Assembly (NCBI GenBank): GCA_020434645.1
Contig: JAGRAK010000133.1
Span: 1 to 5,793, forward strand
Origin: Bdellovibrionales bacterium
Lineage (GTDB): Bacteria; Bdellovibrionota; Bdellovibrionia; Bdellovibrionales; UBA1609
Length of the DNA: 5,793 nucleotides
Direction: 5' to 3'
Shown: piece by piece, positions 1 to 4,826 of the stretch
Numbering within the stretch: position 1 is the stretch's first letter
Layout: the number at the start of each line of letters is the position of its first letter
The notes under the pieces: model-generated
Database searches by the model: none
What the model saw: the letters and a program-made list of their open reading frames with translations, nothing else
Told to the model about the DNA's origin: nothing
Program-made: the position numbers and the translations under genes

Positions 1-1244
1 AGAAAATCGATCAAGCAATGGATGCGCTTCGTTGTCCTCCGGGCGATTGGAAGATCGATAAGCTTTCAGGTGGAGAGCTCAGACGAGTCGCACTTTGCCG
101 ACTATTGCTATCAAATCCTGATATTTTACTTCTCGACGAGCCAACAAACCATCTCGATGCTGAGTCTGTGTCTTGGCTTGAGCATTATCTTCATGATTTT
201 CCGGGCACGGTTATAGCGGTCACCCATGATCGCTATTTTCTAGACAATGTGGCGGGTTGGATACTTGAGCTTGATCGTGGCGAGGGCATTCCGTTTAAAG
301 GCAATTATTCAGCTTGGCTTGAGCAAAAAGAGCGCCGAAATCAACAAGAGCAGAGTTCGCAAGATAAGCGAAGTAAGACGTTAGAGAGAGAGCTGGAGTG
401 GGTTCGCATGTCGCCCAAAGCTCGTCAGGCCAAATCAAAAGCTCGATTGTCAAATTATGAAAACCTATTAAAAGAGCGAACACCCGAACAGGTGAAAGAT
501 CTTTCTATATTTATACCTCCAGGTCCTCGACTTGGTAATATCGTTCTTGAGTCTAAAGGTGTTTCAAAGGCCTATGGTGATAAGCTTCTTTTTGAAGACG
601 TGAATTTTGTCGTGCCTAAAGGGGCGATTGTCGGGGTGGTTGGGCCAAATGGCGCGGGTAAATCTACTCTTTTTAGAATGATCGTCGGAGAAGAAAAGCC
701 AGACACTGGGGAGTTTAACGTCGGTGAAACTGTTCGCATGTCTTATGTCGATCAACGTCGTGACGCTCTTAATATGGAGAATTCAGTGTGGCAAGAGGTC
801 TCGGGTGGCAATGAAAACATAAAAGTCGGCAACCGTGAAATGAGCTCGCGGGCTTATATTTCTAAATTTAACTTTAATGGCAGTGACCAGCAGAAAAAGG
901 TAGGCAACTTATCTGGTGGTGAGCGAAACCGCCTCTATTTAGCAAAAATGCTACTGACAGAGGGTAATTTGCTATTACTCGATGAGCCTTCAAATGATTT
1001 AGATGTGAACACCCTAAGAGCTCTAGAAGACGCTCTGCTTGAATTTGGTGGCAGTGCCGTAGTGATCAGTCATGATCGCTGGTTTTTAGATCGTATTTGC
1101 ACCCATATTATTGGCTTTGAGGGAGACTCTAAAGTGACCTTCTTCTTGGGTAATTACTCTGAGTATGAAGCCGATCTCAAGGCGCGACTCGGTGTTGATA
1201 CTTTAATTCCGAAAAGGATTAAGTATCGTCGTATCCAGAACTAG
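1..1244 (+). CDS. ettA: EttA, energy-dependent translational throttle protein (ABC-F ATPase), 5'-truncated by the window edge
   Basis: EttA is a cytoplasmic ABC-F ATPase that binds the ribosomal E site and gates the first elongation steps according to the ATP/ADP ratio. The reading frame is open from base 3 (KIDQA before the Met at 18), so that Met is internal. About 413 residues are visible against about 555 in E. coli, so roughly 140-150 N-terminal residues with the first Walker A lie upstream. Visible parts in order: ABC1 signature LSGGE (63-77), Walker B LLLDEPTNHLD with Asp-Glu at 135-140, H-switch THDRYFLD, the Lys/Arg-rich P-site tRNA interaction linker (about 310-500) ending in FIPPGPRLG, second Walker A GPNGAGKST (642-668), second signature LSGGE (909-923), second Walker B with Asp-Glu at 981-986, and the C-terminal RIKYRRI. 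The linker and tail separate EttA from Uup and other ABC-F proteins. The stop overlaps the convergent J-domain gene; no terminator is visible. Confidence 0.96.
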   Translation, partial: KIDQAMDALRCPPGDWKIDKLSGGELRRVALCRLLLSNPDILLLDEPTNHLDAESVSWLEHYLHDFPGTVIAVTHDRYFLDNVAGWILELDRGEGIPFKGNYSAWLEQKERRNQQEQSSQDKRSKTLERELEWVRMSPKARQAKSKARLSNYENLLKERTPEQVKDLSIFIPPGPRLGNIVLESKGVSKAYGDKLLFEDVNFVVPKGAIVGVVGPNGAGKSTLFRMIVGEEKPDTGEFNVGETVRMSYVDQRRDALNMENSVWQEVSGGNENIKVGNREMSSRAYISKFNFNGSDQQKKVGNLSGGERNRLYLAKMLLTEGNLLLLDEPSNDLDVNTLRALEDALLEFGGSAVVISHDRWFLDRICTHIIGFEGDSKVTFFLGNYSEYEADLKARLGVDTLIPKRIKYRRIQN

Positions 1245-1762
1245 GCGGCTTTTGGCTCAGTGGTTTTGAGCCCTAGAGATTTAAGTTCATTGAGTATAAT
1301 TTCAGATAAGAGTCTATATTCGTTAAATTTTTGCCCGCCCAGATCGGGATTGAGGTCGGGGTGACACTCTCGTGCTTTCTGTCTGAATGCGCGTTTTACA
1401 GCGGAGATTTTAATGTGGCGACCGTCAGGTGAGAGGGCGACGCCTAAGTGTTGAGTAGCCAGCTGTGCGCTAAAAGACAGTTCTTCTATAGAGAAAATCG
1501 GCTCATTTTGTATTGGTTTTTTTGCGGTTTGAGTCGGTCGTTTTTTATTTTTTTTATTAAAATAAGAGGGGGTGGCCTGGTTTATTATCGAGGCTTTACT
1601 CGGCGTGAAAGTGACGAAATCGATTTTTTCATAGGAGAAATCAAAGGAAACATCTGATTTTATGACGCTATTGGTAGAGAAATTATCGTGTTCTTCGAGG
1701 AGAGCTAATTTCTCCTCGAGAATAGACTGAAATGAGTGATTGTGTGACTGGGATTTGCTCAT
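1241..1762 (-). CDS. Small protein with C-terminal J domain (DnaJ-like co-chaperone)
   Basis: A 173-residue protein whose last third reads as a J domain: helix II SAVKRAFRQKAREC leads into the HPD motif at residues 134-136, the loop that stimulates Hsp70 (DnaK) ATPase, followed by helix III GGQKFNEYRLLSEIILNEL (142-160). There is no Gly/Phe region, zinc-finger repeat or DnaJ C-terminal domain, so it would be a class C (type III) J protein. The N-terminal 100 residues are Ser/Asn-rich, with an acidic LEEKLALLEE stretch (15-24) and a Lys-rich linker (70-82), and match no family I know. There is no signal peptide or membrane segment. The ATG at 1760-1762 is the only Met in the protein and an in-frame TGA lies six codons upstream, so the start is fixed, yet no Shine-Dalgarno precedes it. 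A terminator-like hairpin sits 22 bp ahead of the start. The client is unknown, and the spacing between helices I and II is longer than in DnaJ. Confidence 0.82.
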   Translation of the reverse strand: MSKSQSHNHSFQSILEEKLALLEEHDNFSTNSVIKSDVSFDFSYEKIDFVTFTPSKASIINQATPSYFNKKNKKRPTQTAKKPIQNEPIFSIEELSFSAQLATQHLGVALSPDGRHIKISAVKRAFRQKARECHPDLNPDLGGQKFNEYRLLSEIILNELKSLGLKTTEPKAA

Positions 1763-1784
1763 AAATAAGTTGTCGGCAAATCAC

Positions 1785-1808
1785 AAAAAAAACTCCACTT
1801 GGGCGGAG
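1785..1808 (-). terminator. Terminator-like hairpin in the minus-strand leader of the J-domain gene
   Basis: Read on the minus strand, CTCCGC-CCAA-GTGGAG is followed at once by eight T. The stem has six pairs including one G·U; on the plus-strand RNA that pair would be an A·C mismatch, so the orientation is minus. It lies 22 bp upstream of the J-domain start, where a terminator is not expected. It could end a short minus-strand RNA, attenuate the J-domain gene, or be chance. The stem is short, hence moderate confidence. Confidence 0.5.
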
Positions 1809-2017
1809 GTCTAAGTCTTGATTTCCCTCGAGAATTCATGATTTTTAAGCCTTTTATTTAAAATAAAAATTTCAGCTAAAGTATGCTGCAAGAGAGGGTG
1901 CGCTCTTGAGGTTTAAAGGCTGGGTCGATTATTTAATAAAAGCATATTTTGTTGAGGATTTGGTCATGTTCATTGGGAACAAAGAGTAAAAAAAATAATA
2001 AAATTTATTTTTTTCTA

Positions 2018-2047
2018 TTGCATTTAGTAGGGAAGCCCATTCATGAT
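2018..2047 (+). promoter_or_regulatory. Weak candidate sigma70-type promoter for the SWIB gene
   Basis: TTGCAT (2018-2023) and CATGAT (2042-2047) are separated by 18 bp, with 3/6 and 4/6 matches to the -35 and -10 consensus. Directly upstream (about 1987-2014) is an almost pure A/T tract, which resembles an UP element. A start near 2053 would give a leader of about 50 nt. This is only the best match I could find. Confidence 0.25.
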
Positions 2048-2085
2048 TGAGGGTGTAACAAGGTAATGAGTACCAATTAACATAA

Positions 2086-2100
2086 CCAATCATTGGAGGA
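2086..2100 (+). promoter_or_regulatory. Strong Shine-Dalgarno of the SWIB gene, overlapped by an 11-bp palindrome
   Basis: GGAGGA (2095-2100) lies 2 nt before the ATG at 2103 but 5 nt before the ATG at 2106. The second spacing is normal, so it decides the start at 2106. The perfect palindrome CCAAT-C-ATTGG (2086-2096) runs into the GG of the ribosome-binding site. It could be an operator, or it could pair in RNA with the second CCAAT (2073-2077) and affect access to the site. Confidence 0.75.
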
Positions 2101-2105
2101 TAATG

Positions 2106-2486
2106 ATGGCAAAGAAGAAAAAAGCGACTAAAAAAGTTGCTAAAAAAGCGACTAAGAAAAAAGCGACTAAGAAAGCCGCTAAAAAAACAACTAAGAAAGT
2201 TGCTAAAAAAGCGACTGCAAAAAAAGCAAAGTCTAAAAGAAAGCCAAATGCGGCTTTCATGAAGCCTTTGACTCCAAGCAGTTCACTAGCTGCAGTTGTT
2301 GGCTCAAAAGCTATCCCACGCACTCAAGTTGTAAAAAAACTTTGGATGTACATCAAGAAGCACAATCTTCAAGATTCTAAAAACCGTCGTAACATCAATG
2401 CAGATGCTAATCTTCGCCCTATTTTCGGCAAAGCAACAGTATCTATGTTTGAGATGACAAAGCTTGTTTCTAAGCACCTTAAATAA
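2106..2486 (+). CDS. SWIB/MDM2-domain protein with histone-H1-like Lys-rich N-terminal tail
   Basis: A 126-residue basic protein starting MAKKKKATKK. Residues 1 to about 45 are almost only Lys, Ala, Thr and Val in KKAT/KKVA-type repeats, like the tails of histone H1, chlamydial Hc proteins and some bacterial HU proteins, and are expected to bind DNA non-specifically. From about residue 50 to the end is a full SWIB domain: PLTPSSSLAAVVG, then PRTQVVKKLWMYIKKHNLQD, NRRNINADANLRPIFG and the closing MFEMTKLVSKHLK, all typical of the family. SWIB occurs in eukaryotic SWI/SNF subunits, in MDM2, and in chlamydial proteins including a topoisomerase I fusion. In the cell it is probably a nucleoid-associated protein; its partner is unknown. 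The ATG at 2106 is preferred over 2103 by SD spacing. It is monocistronic by appearance, with hairpins directly downstream and a strong SD, suggesting abundant expression. Confidence 0.93.
   Translation: MAKKKKATKKVAKKATKKKATKKAAKKTTKKVAKKATAKKAKSKRKPNAAFMKPLTPSSSLAAVVGSKAIPRTQVVKKLWMYIKKHNLQDSKNRRNINADANLRPIFGKATVSMFEMTKLVSKHLK
2109..2243 (+). repeat. Degenerate Lys-rich coding repeats in the SWIB protein tail
   Basis: About 135 bp of A-rich, 12-bp-periodic coding repeats, with the unit AAAAAAGCGACT and close variants (AAAGTTGCTAAA, AAAGCCGCTAAA) giving KKAT, KKVA and KKAA. Copies are near-identical at the DNA level, so the tail can probably change length by slippage or recombination between units. 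The reverse strand of this tract gives a hydrophobic Leu/Ala/Phe open frame that is an artefact. Confidence 0.8.
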
Positions 2487-2499
2487 GGCGTTTTAGAAA

Positions 2500-2522
2500 A
2501 AAGCGACAAGAACTGTCGTTTT
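2500..2522 (+). terminator. First hairpin downstream of the SWIB gene
   Basis: Nine pairs (AAAGCGACA 2500-2508 with TGTCGTTTT 2514-2522, one G·U) close a 5-nt AGAAC loop, 13 bp after the SWIB stop. The T-run belongs mostly to the stem and is short, so alone it is a weak terminator. It may stabilise the 3' end or act together with the stronger hairpin downstream. Confidence 0.4.
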
Positions 2523-2535
2523 AAGCAAAAAAGAG

Positions 2536-2568
2536 AAAGCCCGCTTGCATAAAGTGGGCTTTTTTTTT
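2536..2568 (+). terminator. Intrinsic terminator after the SWIB gene
   Basis: AGCCCGCTT (2538-2546) pairs with AAGTGGGCT (2552-2560) through one G·U, closes a 5-nt loop and is extended by two A-T pairs. The run from 2560 to 2568 is nine T. This is a textbook Rho-independent terminator for the SWIB transcript. It ends only 14 bp before the next start codon, so it could also act as an attenuator for map-ahcY. Confidence 0.88.
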
Positions 2569-2582
2569 ACTCTACCTGACTT

Positions 2583-3338
2583 ATGACTCCAATGGCGGCA
2601 AATGAAATTCGAATGATGGAGAAAGCCGGGCAGCTCGCGGCTCAGACGCTTCTTCATGTTGGTAAATATGTTCGTGCTGGCATCACCACAAATGAGCTTG
2701 ATTTAATAGCGAGTGACTACGTTTTATCTCATGGTGCCACGGCTGCACCTCTGAATTACCATGGCTTTCCGAAATCAATATGCACGTCAATCAACTCTTG
2801 TATATGTCATGGCGTGCCTGACCAGACCGTTCTTAAAGACGGCGACACGGTCAATATCGATGTCACCGTTATTAAAGATGGCTATCATGGTGACACAAGT
2901 TCTATGTTCTTTGTTGGTGATGTGTCGGGAGAAGCTCGCGAGTTGTGTCGTGTGGCACTTGAGGCCATGAATAAGGGCATTGAGGTCGTTGGTCCAACAG
3001 CCACGACAGGTGATATAGGATTTGCTATTAATAAATTTGTCACAAAAAATGGTTTATGGGTTGTACGAGAAATAGGCGGGCATGGTATCGGCAAAGTATT
3101 TCACGATGATCCTTGGGTGCCATCCTATGGCAAAAAAGGTAAGGGAGACAAACTTAAGCCTTGGATATGCTTAACTGTTGAACCTATGGTGAATCAGAGT
3201 GCTGCGCCAATTAAAGAGTTCTCAATCCCAAATTCTTCAATTAAGTATTACGAAACAAGTGACAATACGCTTTCGGCACAATATGAGCATACCGTACTTG
3301 TTACTGATACTGGTCATCAAATACTGACTCTACCCTAA
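2583..3338 (+). CDS. map: Methionine aminopeptidase, type I
   Basis: Removes the initiator Met from nascent proteins when the second residue is small; a cytoplasmic, ribosome-associated di-metal enzyme. At 251 residues it is close to the E. coli enzyme (264) with no zinc-finger or linker extension, hence type Ia-like. All five metal ligands are visible: Asp93 (NIDVTV), Asp104 (YHGDTS), His167 (GGHGIG), Glu200 (TVEPMV) and Glu235 (SAQYEHT). The catalytic histidines His76 (CHGVPD) and His174 (VFHDDPW) are also present. The N-terminus ANEIRMMEKAGQLAA aligns with the E. coli start region. An in-frame TGA sits two codons upstream of the ATG, so 2583 is the earliest start; ATG at 2592 is a possible alternative. 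Neither has a Shine-Dalgarno, and the SWIB terminator ends 14 bp upstream, so the mRNA may be leaderless. It is followed after 14 bp by ahcY, probably as an operon. Confidence 0.96.
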   Translation: MTPMAANEIRMMEKAGQLAAQTLLHVGKYVRAGITTNELDLIASDYVLSHGATAAPLNYHGFPKSICTSINSCICHGVPDQTVLKDGDTVNIDVTVIKDGYHGDTSSMFFVGDVSGEARELCRVALEAMNKGIEVVGPTATTGDIGFAINKFVTKNGLWVVREIGGHGIGKVFHDDPWVPSYGKKGKGDKLKPWICLTVEPMVNQSAAPIKEFSIPNSSIKYYETSDNTLSAQYEHTVLVTDTGHQILTLP

Positions 3339-3339
3339 G

Positions 3340-3344
3340 AAAGG
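3340..3344 (+). promoter_or_regulatory. Ribosome-binding site of ahcY
   Basis: AAAGG ends 8 nt before the ATG at 3353, in the 14-bp gap after the map stop. It supports the long form of the hydrolase, that is, that the N-terminal extension is really translated. Confidence 0.65.
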
Positions 3345-3352
3345 TCACCACA

Positions 3353-4789
3353 ATGCAAAAACAAGCCGTTTCATCAAAGTCATCTAAGCAAGCCATCTTA
3401 TCTAAGGCATCTAAGCAGGCTAATTCAGCAAAGCCACTGAAGCCAGCGGCTAAAGGGCAAAAACGAGATTACAAAGTCTGCGAAGCGGCTATGAATGACC
3501 CGAAAGAATTTGAACGTCTTGCGCGTTGGGGGCGAGAAGAGATTAATTTAGCTGAAGACGAGATGCCGGGGCTCATGGCGCTACGTGAAGAGTATGGCAA
3601 TACAAAGCCTTTAAAGGGGGCTCGTATTGCGGGCTGCCTGCACATGACGATACAAACAGCAGTACTCATTGAAACACTGACCCATCTTGGCGCCGAGATT
3701 CGTTGGAGCTCATGTAATATTTTTTCAACACAAGATCACGCAGCGGTAGCTGTTGCAGCAGCCGGTGTACCGGTATTTGCTTGGAAGGGCGAAACTGAAG
3801 AAGAGTTCAATTGGTGCATTGAGCAGACGATTACGGGTTGGGGTGAAGGTGGTTATGATCTTATTTTAGATGATGGGGGTGATCTCACCAACATGATGCA
3901 CGAAAAACGCTTTGCAAAAGAAATAAAGCAGATCATTGGCCTATCTGAAGAGACGACAACAGGTGTGCATAATCTTGTAAAGCTTCATGAGCAGGGCAAA
4001 TTAAAGCTCCCTTCAATAAATATTAATGATTCTGTTACAAAATCAAAATTTGATAATCTTTATGGCTGTCGTGAGTCACTAGCCGACGGCATTAAACGAG
4101 CCACAGATGTGATGATCGCAGGCAAGGTTGTTGTGGTCGCGGGCTATGGAGACGTAGGCAAGGGCTGCGCTCACTCTATGAAGTCTTATGGTGCAAGAGT
4201 GGTGGTAACTGAAATCGATCCAATATGTGCGCTTCAGGCGGCTATGGAGGGTTTTGAAGTCACTACTATGGAGGCTATCGCTTCACGCGGGGATATTTTT
4301 GTAACCACTACGGGTTGCTGTGACATTATCACTGAAGAGCACTTTAAAAAAATGAAGCATGGGGCGATTGTTTGTAATATTGGCCACTTTGATATCGAAA
4401 TTGATATGGCGTGGTTGAATAAAAATACAAAAGCTCGTGAAGTAAAGCCTCAGGTTGATATTCATGCTTTTAAAGATGGTCGCGAAATTATAGTTCTTGC
4501 TAAAGGGCGCTTAGTGAATTTGGGCTGCGCAACTGGTCACCCAAGTTTTGTGATGAGCAATTCTTTTACCAATCAAGTTATGGCGCAACTTGAACTCTGG
4601 AAGAATCGAAAAACAGATAAGTATAAAGAAGTGAAAGTTTATATGCTCCCTAAAGAGCTAGATGAAAAAGTGGCATCACTTCACTTAGAAAAAATTGGAG
4701 TAAAGCTCACAAAACTGAACCCAAAGCAGTCAAAATACTTAGGGCTCAACGTGAATGGTCCGTTTAAACCGAGCCATTATCGCTACTAG
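3353..4789 (+). CDS. ahcY: S-adenosylhomocysteine hydrolase (adenosylhomocysteinase) with Lys/Ser-rich N-terminal extension
   Basis: NAD-dependent, cytoplasmic, normally tetrameric enzyme that splits S-adenosylhomocysteine into homocysteine and adenosine, relieving product inhibition of methyltransferases. The 478 residues carry the known active-site set, by comparison with human AHCY as I recall it: His97 (CLHMT), Asp174 (LDDGGD), Glu200 (SEETTTG), Lys230, Asp234, Asn235 and Cys239 (DSVTKSKFDNLYGC), the NAD loop GYGDVGKG (264-271), GHPSFVMSNSFTNQ (395-408), and Lys472/Tyr476 in the C-terminal FKPSHYRY. The offset from human numbering drifts only from 42 to 46, so the roughly 40-residue insert of many bacterial forms (between the substrate and NAD regions) is absent. 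Residues 1 to about 38 are an extra basic Ser/Lys/Ala/Gln tail with a duplicated unit, and residues 41-56 (KVCEAAMNDPKEFERL) are also atypical. The RBS fits the long start. Map lies 14 bp upstream, and no terminator is visible after the stop. Confidence 0.97.
   Translation: MQKQAVSSKSSKQAILSKASKQANSAKPLKPAAKGQKRDYKVCEAAMNDPKEFERLARWGREEINLAEDEMPGLMALREEYGNTKPLKGARIAGCLHMTIQTAVLIETLTHLGAEIRWSSCNIFSTQDHAAVAVAAAGVPVFAWKGETEEEFNWCIEQTITGWGEGGYDLILDDGGDLTNMMHEKRFAKEIKQIIGLSEETTTGVHNLVKLHEQGKLKLPSININDSVTKSKFDNLYGCRESLADGIKRATDVMIAGKVVVVAGYGDVGKGCAHSMKSYGARVVVTEIDPICALQAAMEGFEVTTMEAIASRGDIFVTTTGCCDIITEEHFKKMKHGAIVCNIGHFDIEIDMAWLNKNTKAREVKPQVDIHAFKDGREIIVLAKGRLVNLGCATGHPSFVMSNSFTNQVMAQLELWKNRKTDKYKEVKVYMLPKELDEKVASLHLEKIGVKLTKLNPKQSKYLGLNVNGPFKPSHYRY
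3380..3433 (+). repeat. Two-copy 27-bp tandem repeat in the 5' end of ahcY
   Basis: Units 3380-3406 and 3407-3433 share 19 of 27 bases, including the run CATCTAAGCA followed by RGC. They encode SSKQAILSK and ASKQANSAK. The repeat lies wholly within the low-complexity N-terminal extension, suggesting the extension grew by local duplication. Confidence 0.6.
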
Positions 4790-4811
4790 AGTTTTGGTTT
4801 TTAATTATATC

Positions 4812-4820
4812 GAGGGAGGG
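4812..4820 (+). promoter_or_regulatory. Strong Shine-Dalgarno for the exported protein
   Basis: A purine run containing GAGGGAGGG ends 6 nt before the ATG at 4827, an optimal spacing. It fixes the start, which is also where a signal peptide begins. Confidence 0.75.
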
Positions 4821-4826
4821 GTCTGA

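Larger units (their letters stand above)
1763..2105. other. Divergent intergenic region between the J-domain gene and the SWIB gene
   Basis: About 340 bp without a credible long gene. It must hold the promoters of both flanking genes. On the minus strand it contains a terminator-like hairpin (1785-1808). A weak minus-strand promoter match is TTGCAG (plus 1886-1891) and TTTTAT (plus 1863-1868) with 17 bp between; a transcript starting there would reach the hairpin after about 70 nt. An imperfect stem (CAAGAG 1889-1894 with CTCTTG 1903-1908) lies just upstream. On the plus strand there is an A/T tract (about 1987-2014), a dyad TGTTC-N5-GAACA (1967-1981) and the palindrome CCAATCATTGG (2086-2096) touching the SWIB ribosome-binding site. 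Very short ORFs with SD-like leaders occur at 1966-1989 and 2043-2066. I see no recognised riboswitch, tRNA or known small RNA. Confidence 0.7.

Noticed and set aside
18..20. ATG at 18 as the true start of ettA
   Set aside because: The frame is open to the window edge and conserved EttA sequence continues upstream (KIDQA), so this Met is internal.
1448..1657. Plus-strand ORF with Phe/Ile-rich stretch opposite the J-domain gene
   Set aside because: Antisense shadow of Lys/Asn-rich codons; no RBS and no family features, while the opposite strand encodes a J domain.
2103..2105. ATG at 2103 as start of the SWIB protein
   Set aside because: Only 2 nt from the end of GGAGGA; the ATG at 2106 has better spacing. 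The difference is one residue and cannot be settled from sequence alone.
2090..2323. Minus-strand hydrophobic ORF resembling a membrane protein
   Set aside because: It is the reverse complement of the Lys-repeat coding tract; AAA/AAG codons read backwards give Phe/Leu. The SWIB frame has domain homology and a strong RBS.
2487..2582. SAM or SAH riboswitch ahead of map-ahcY
   Set aside because: The two hairpins are simple stem-loops, the second with a terminator U-tract; I see no conserved riboswitch core, and the gap before ahcY itself is only 14 bp.
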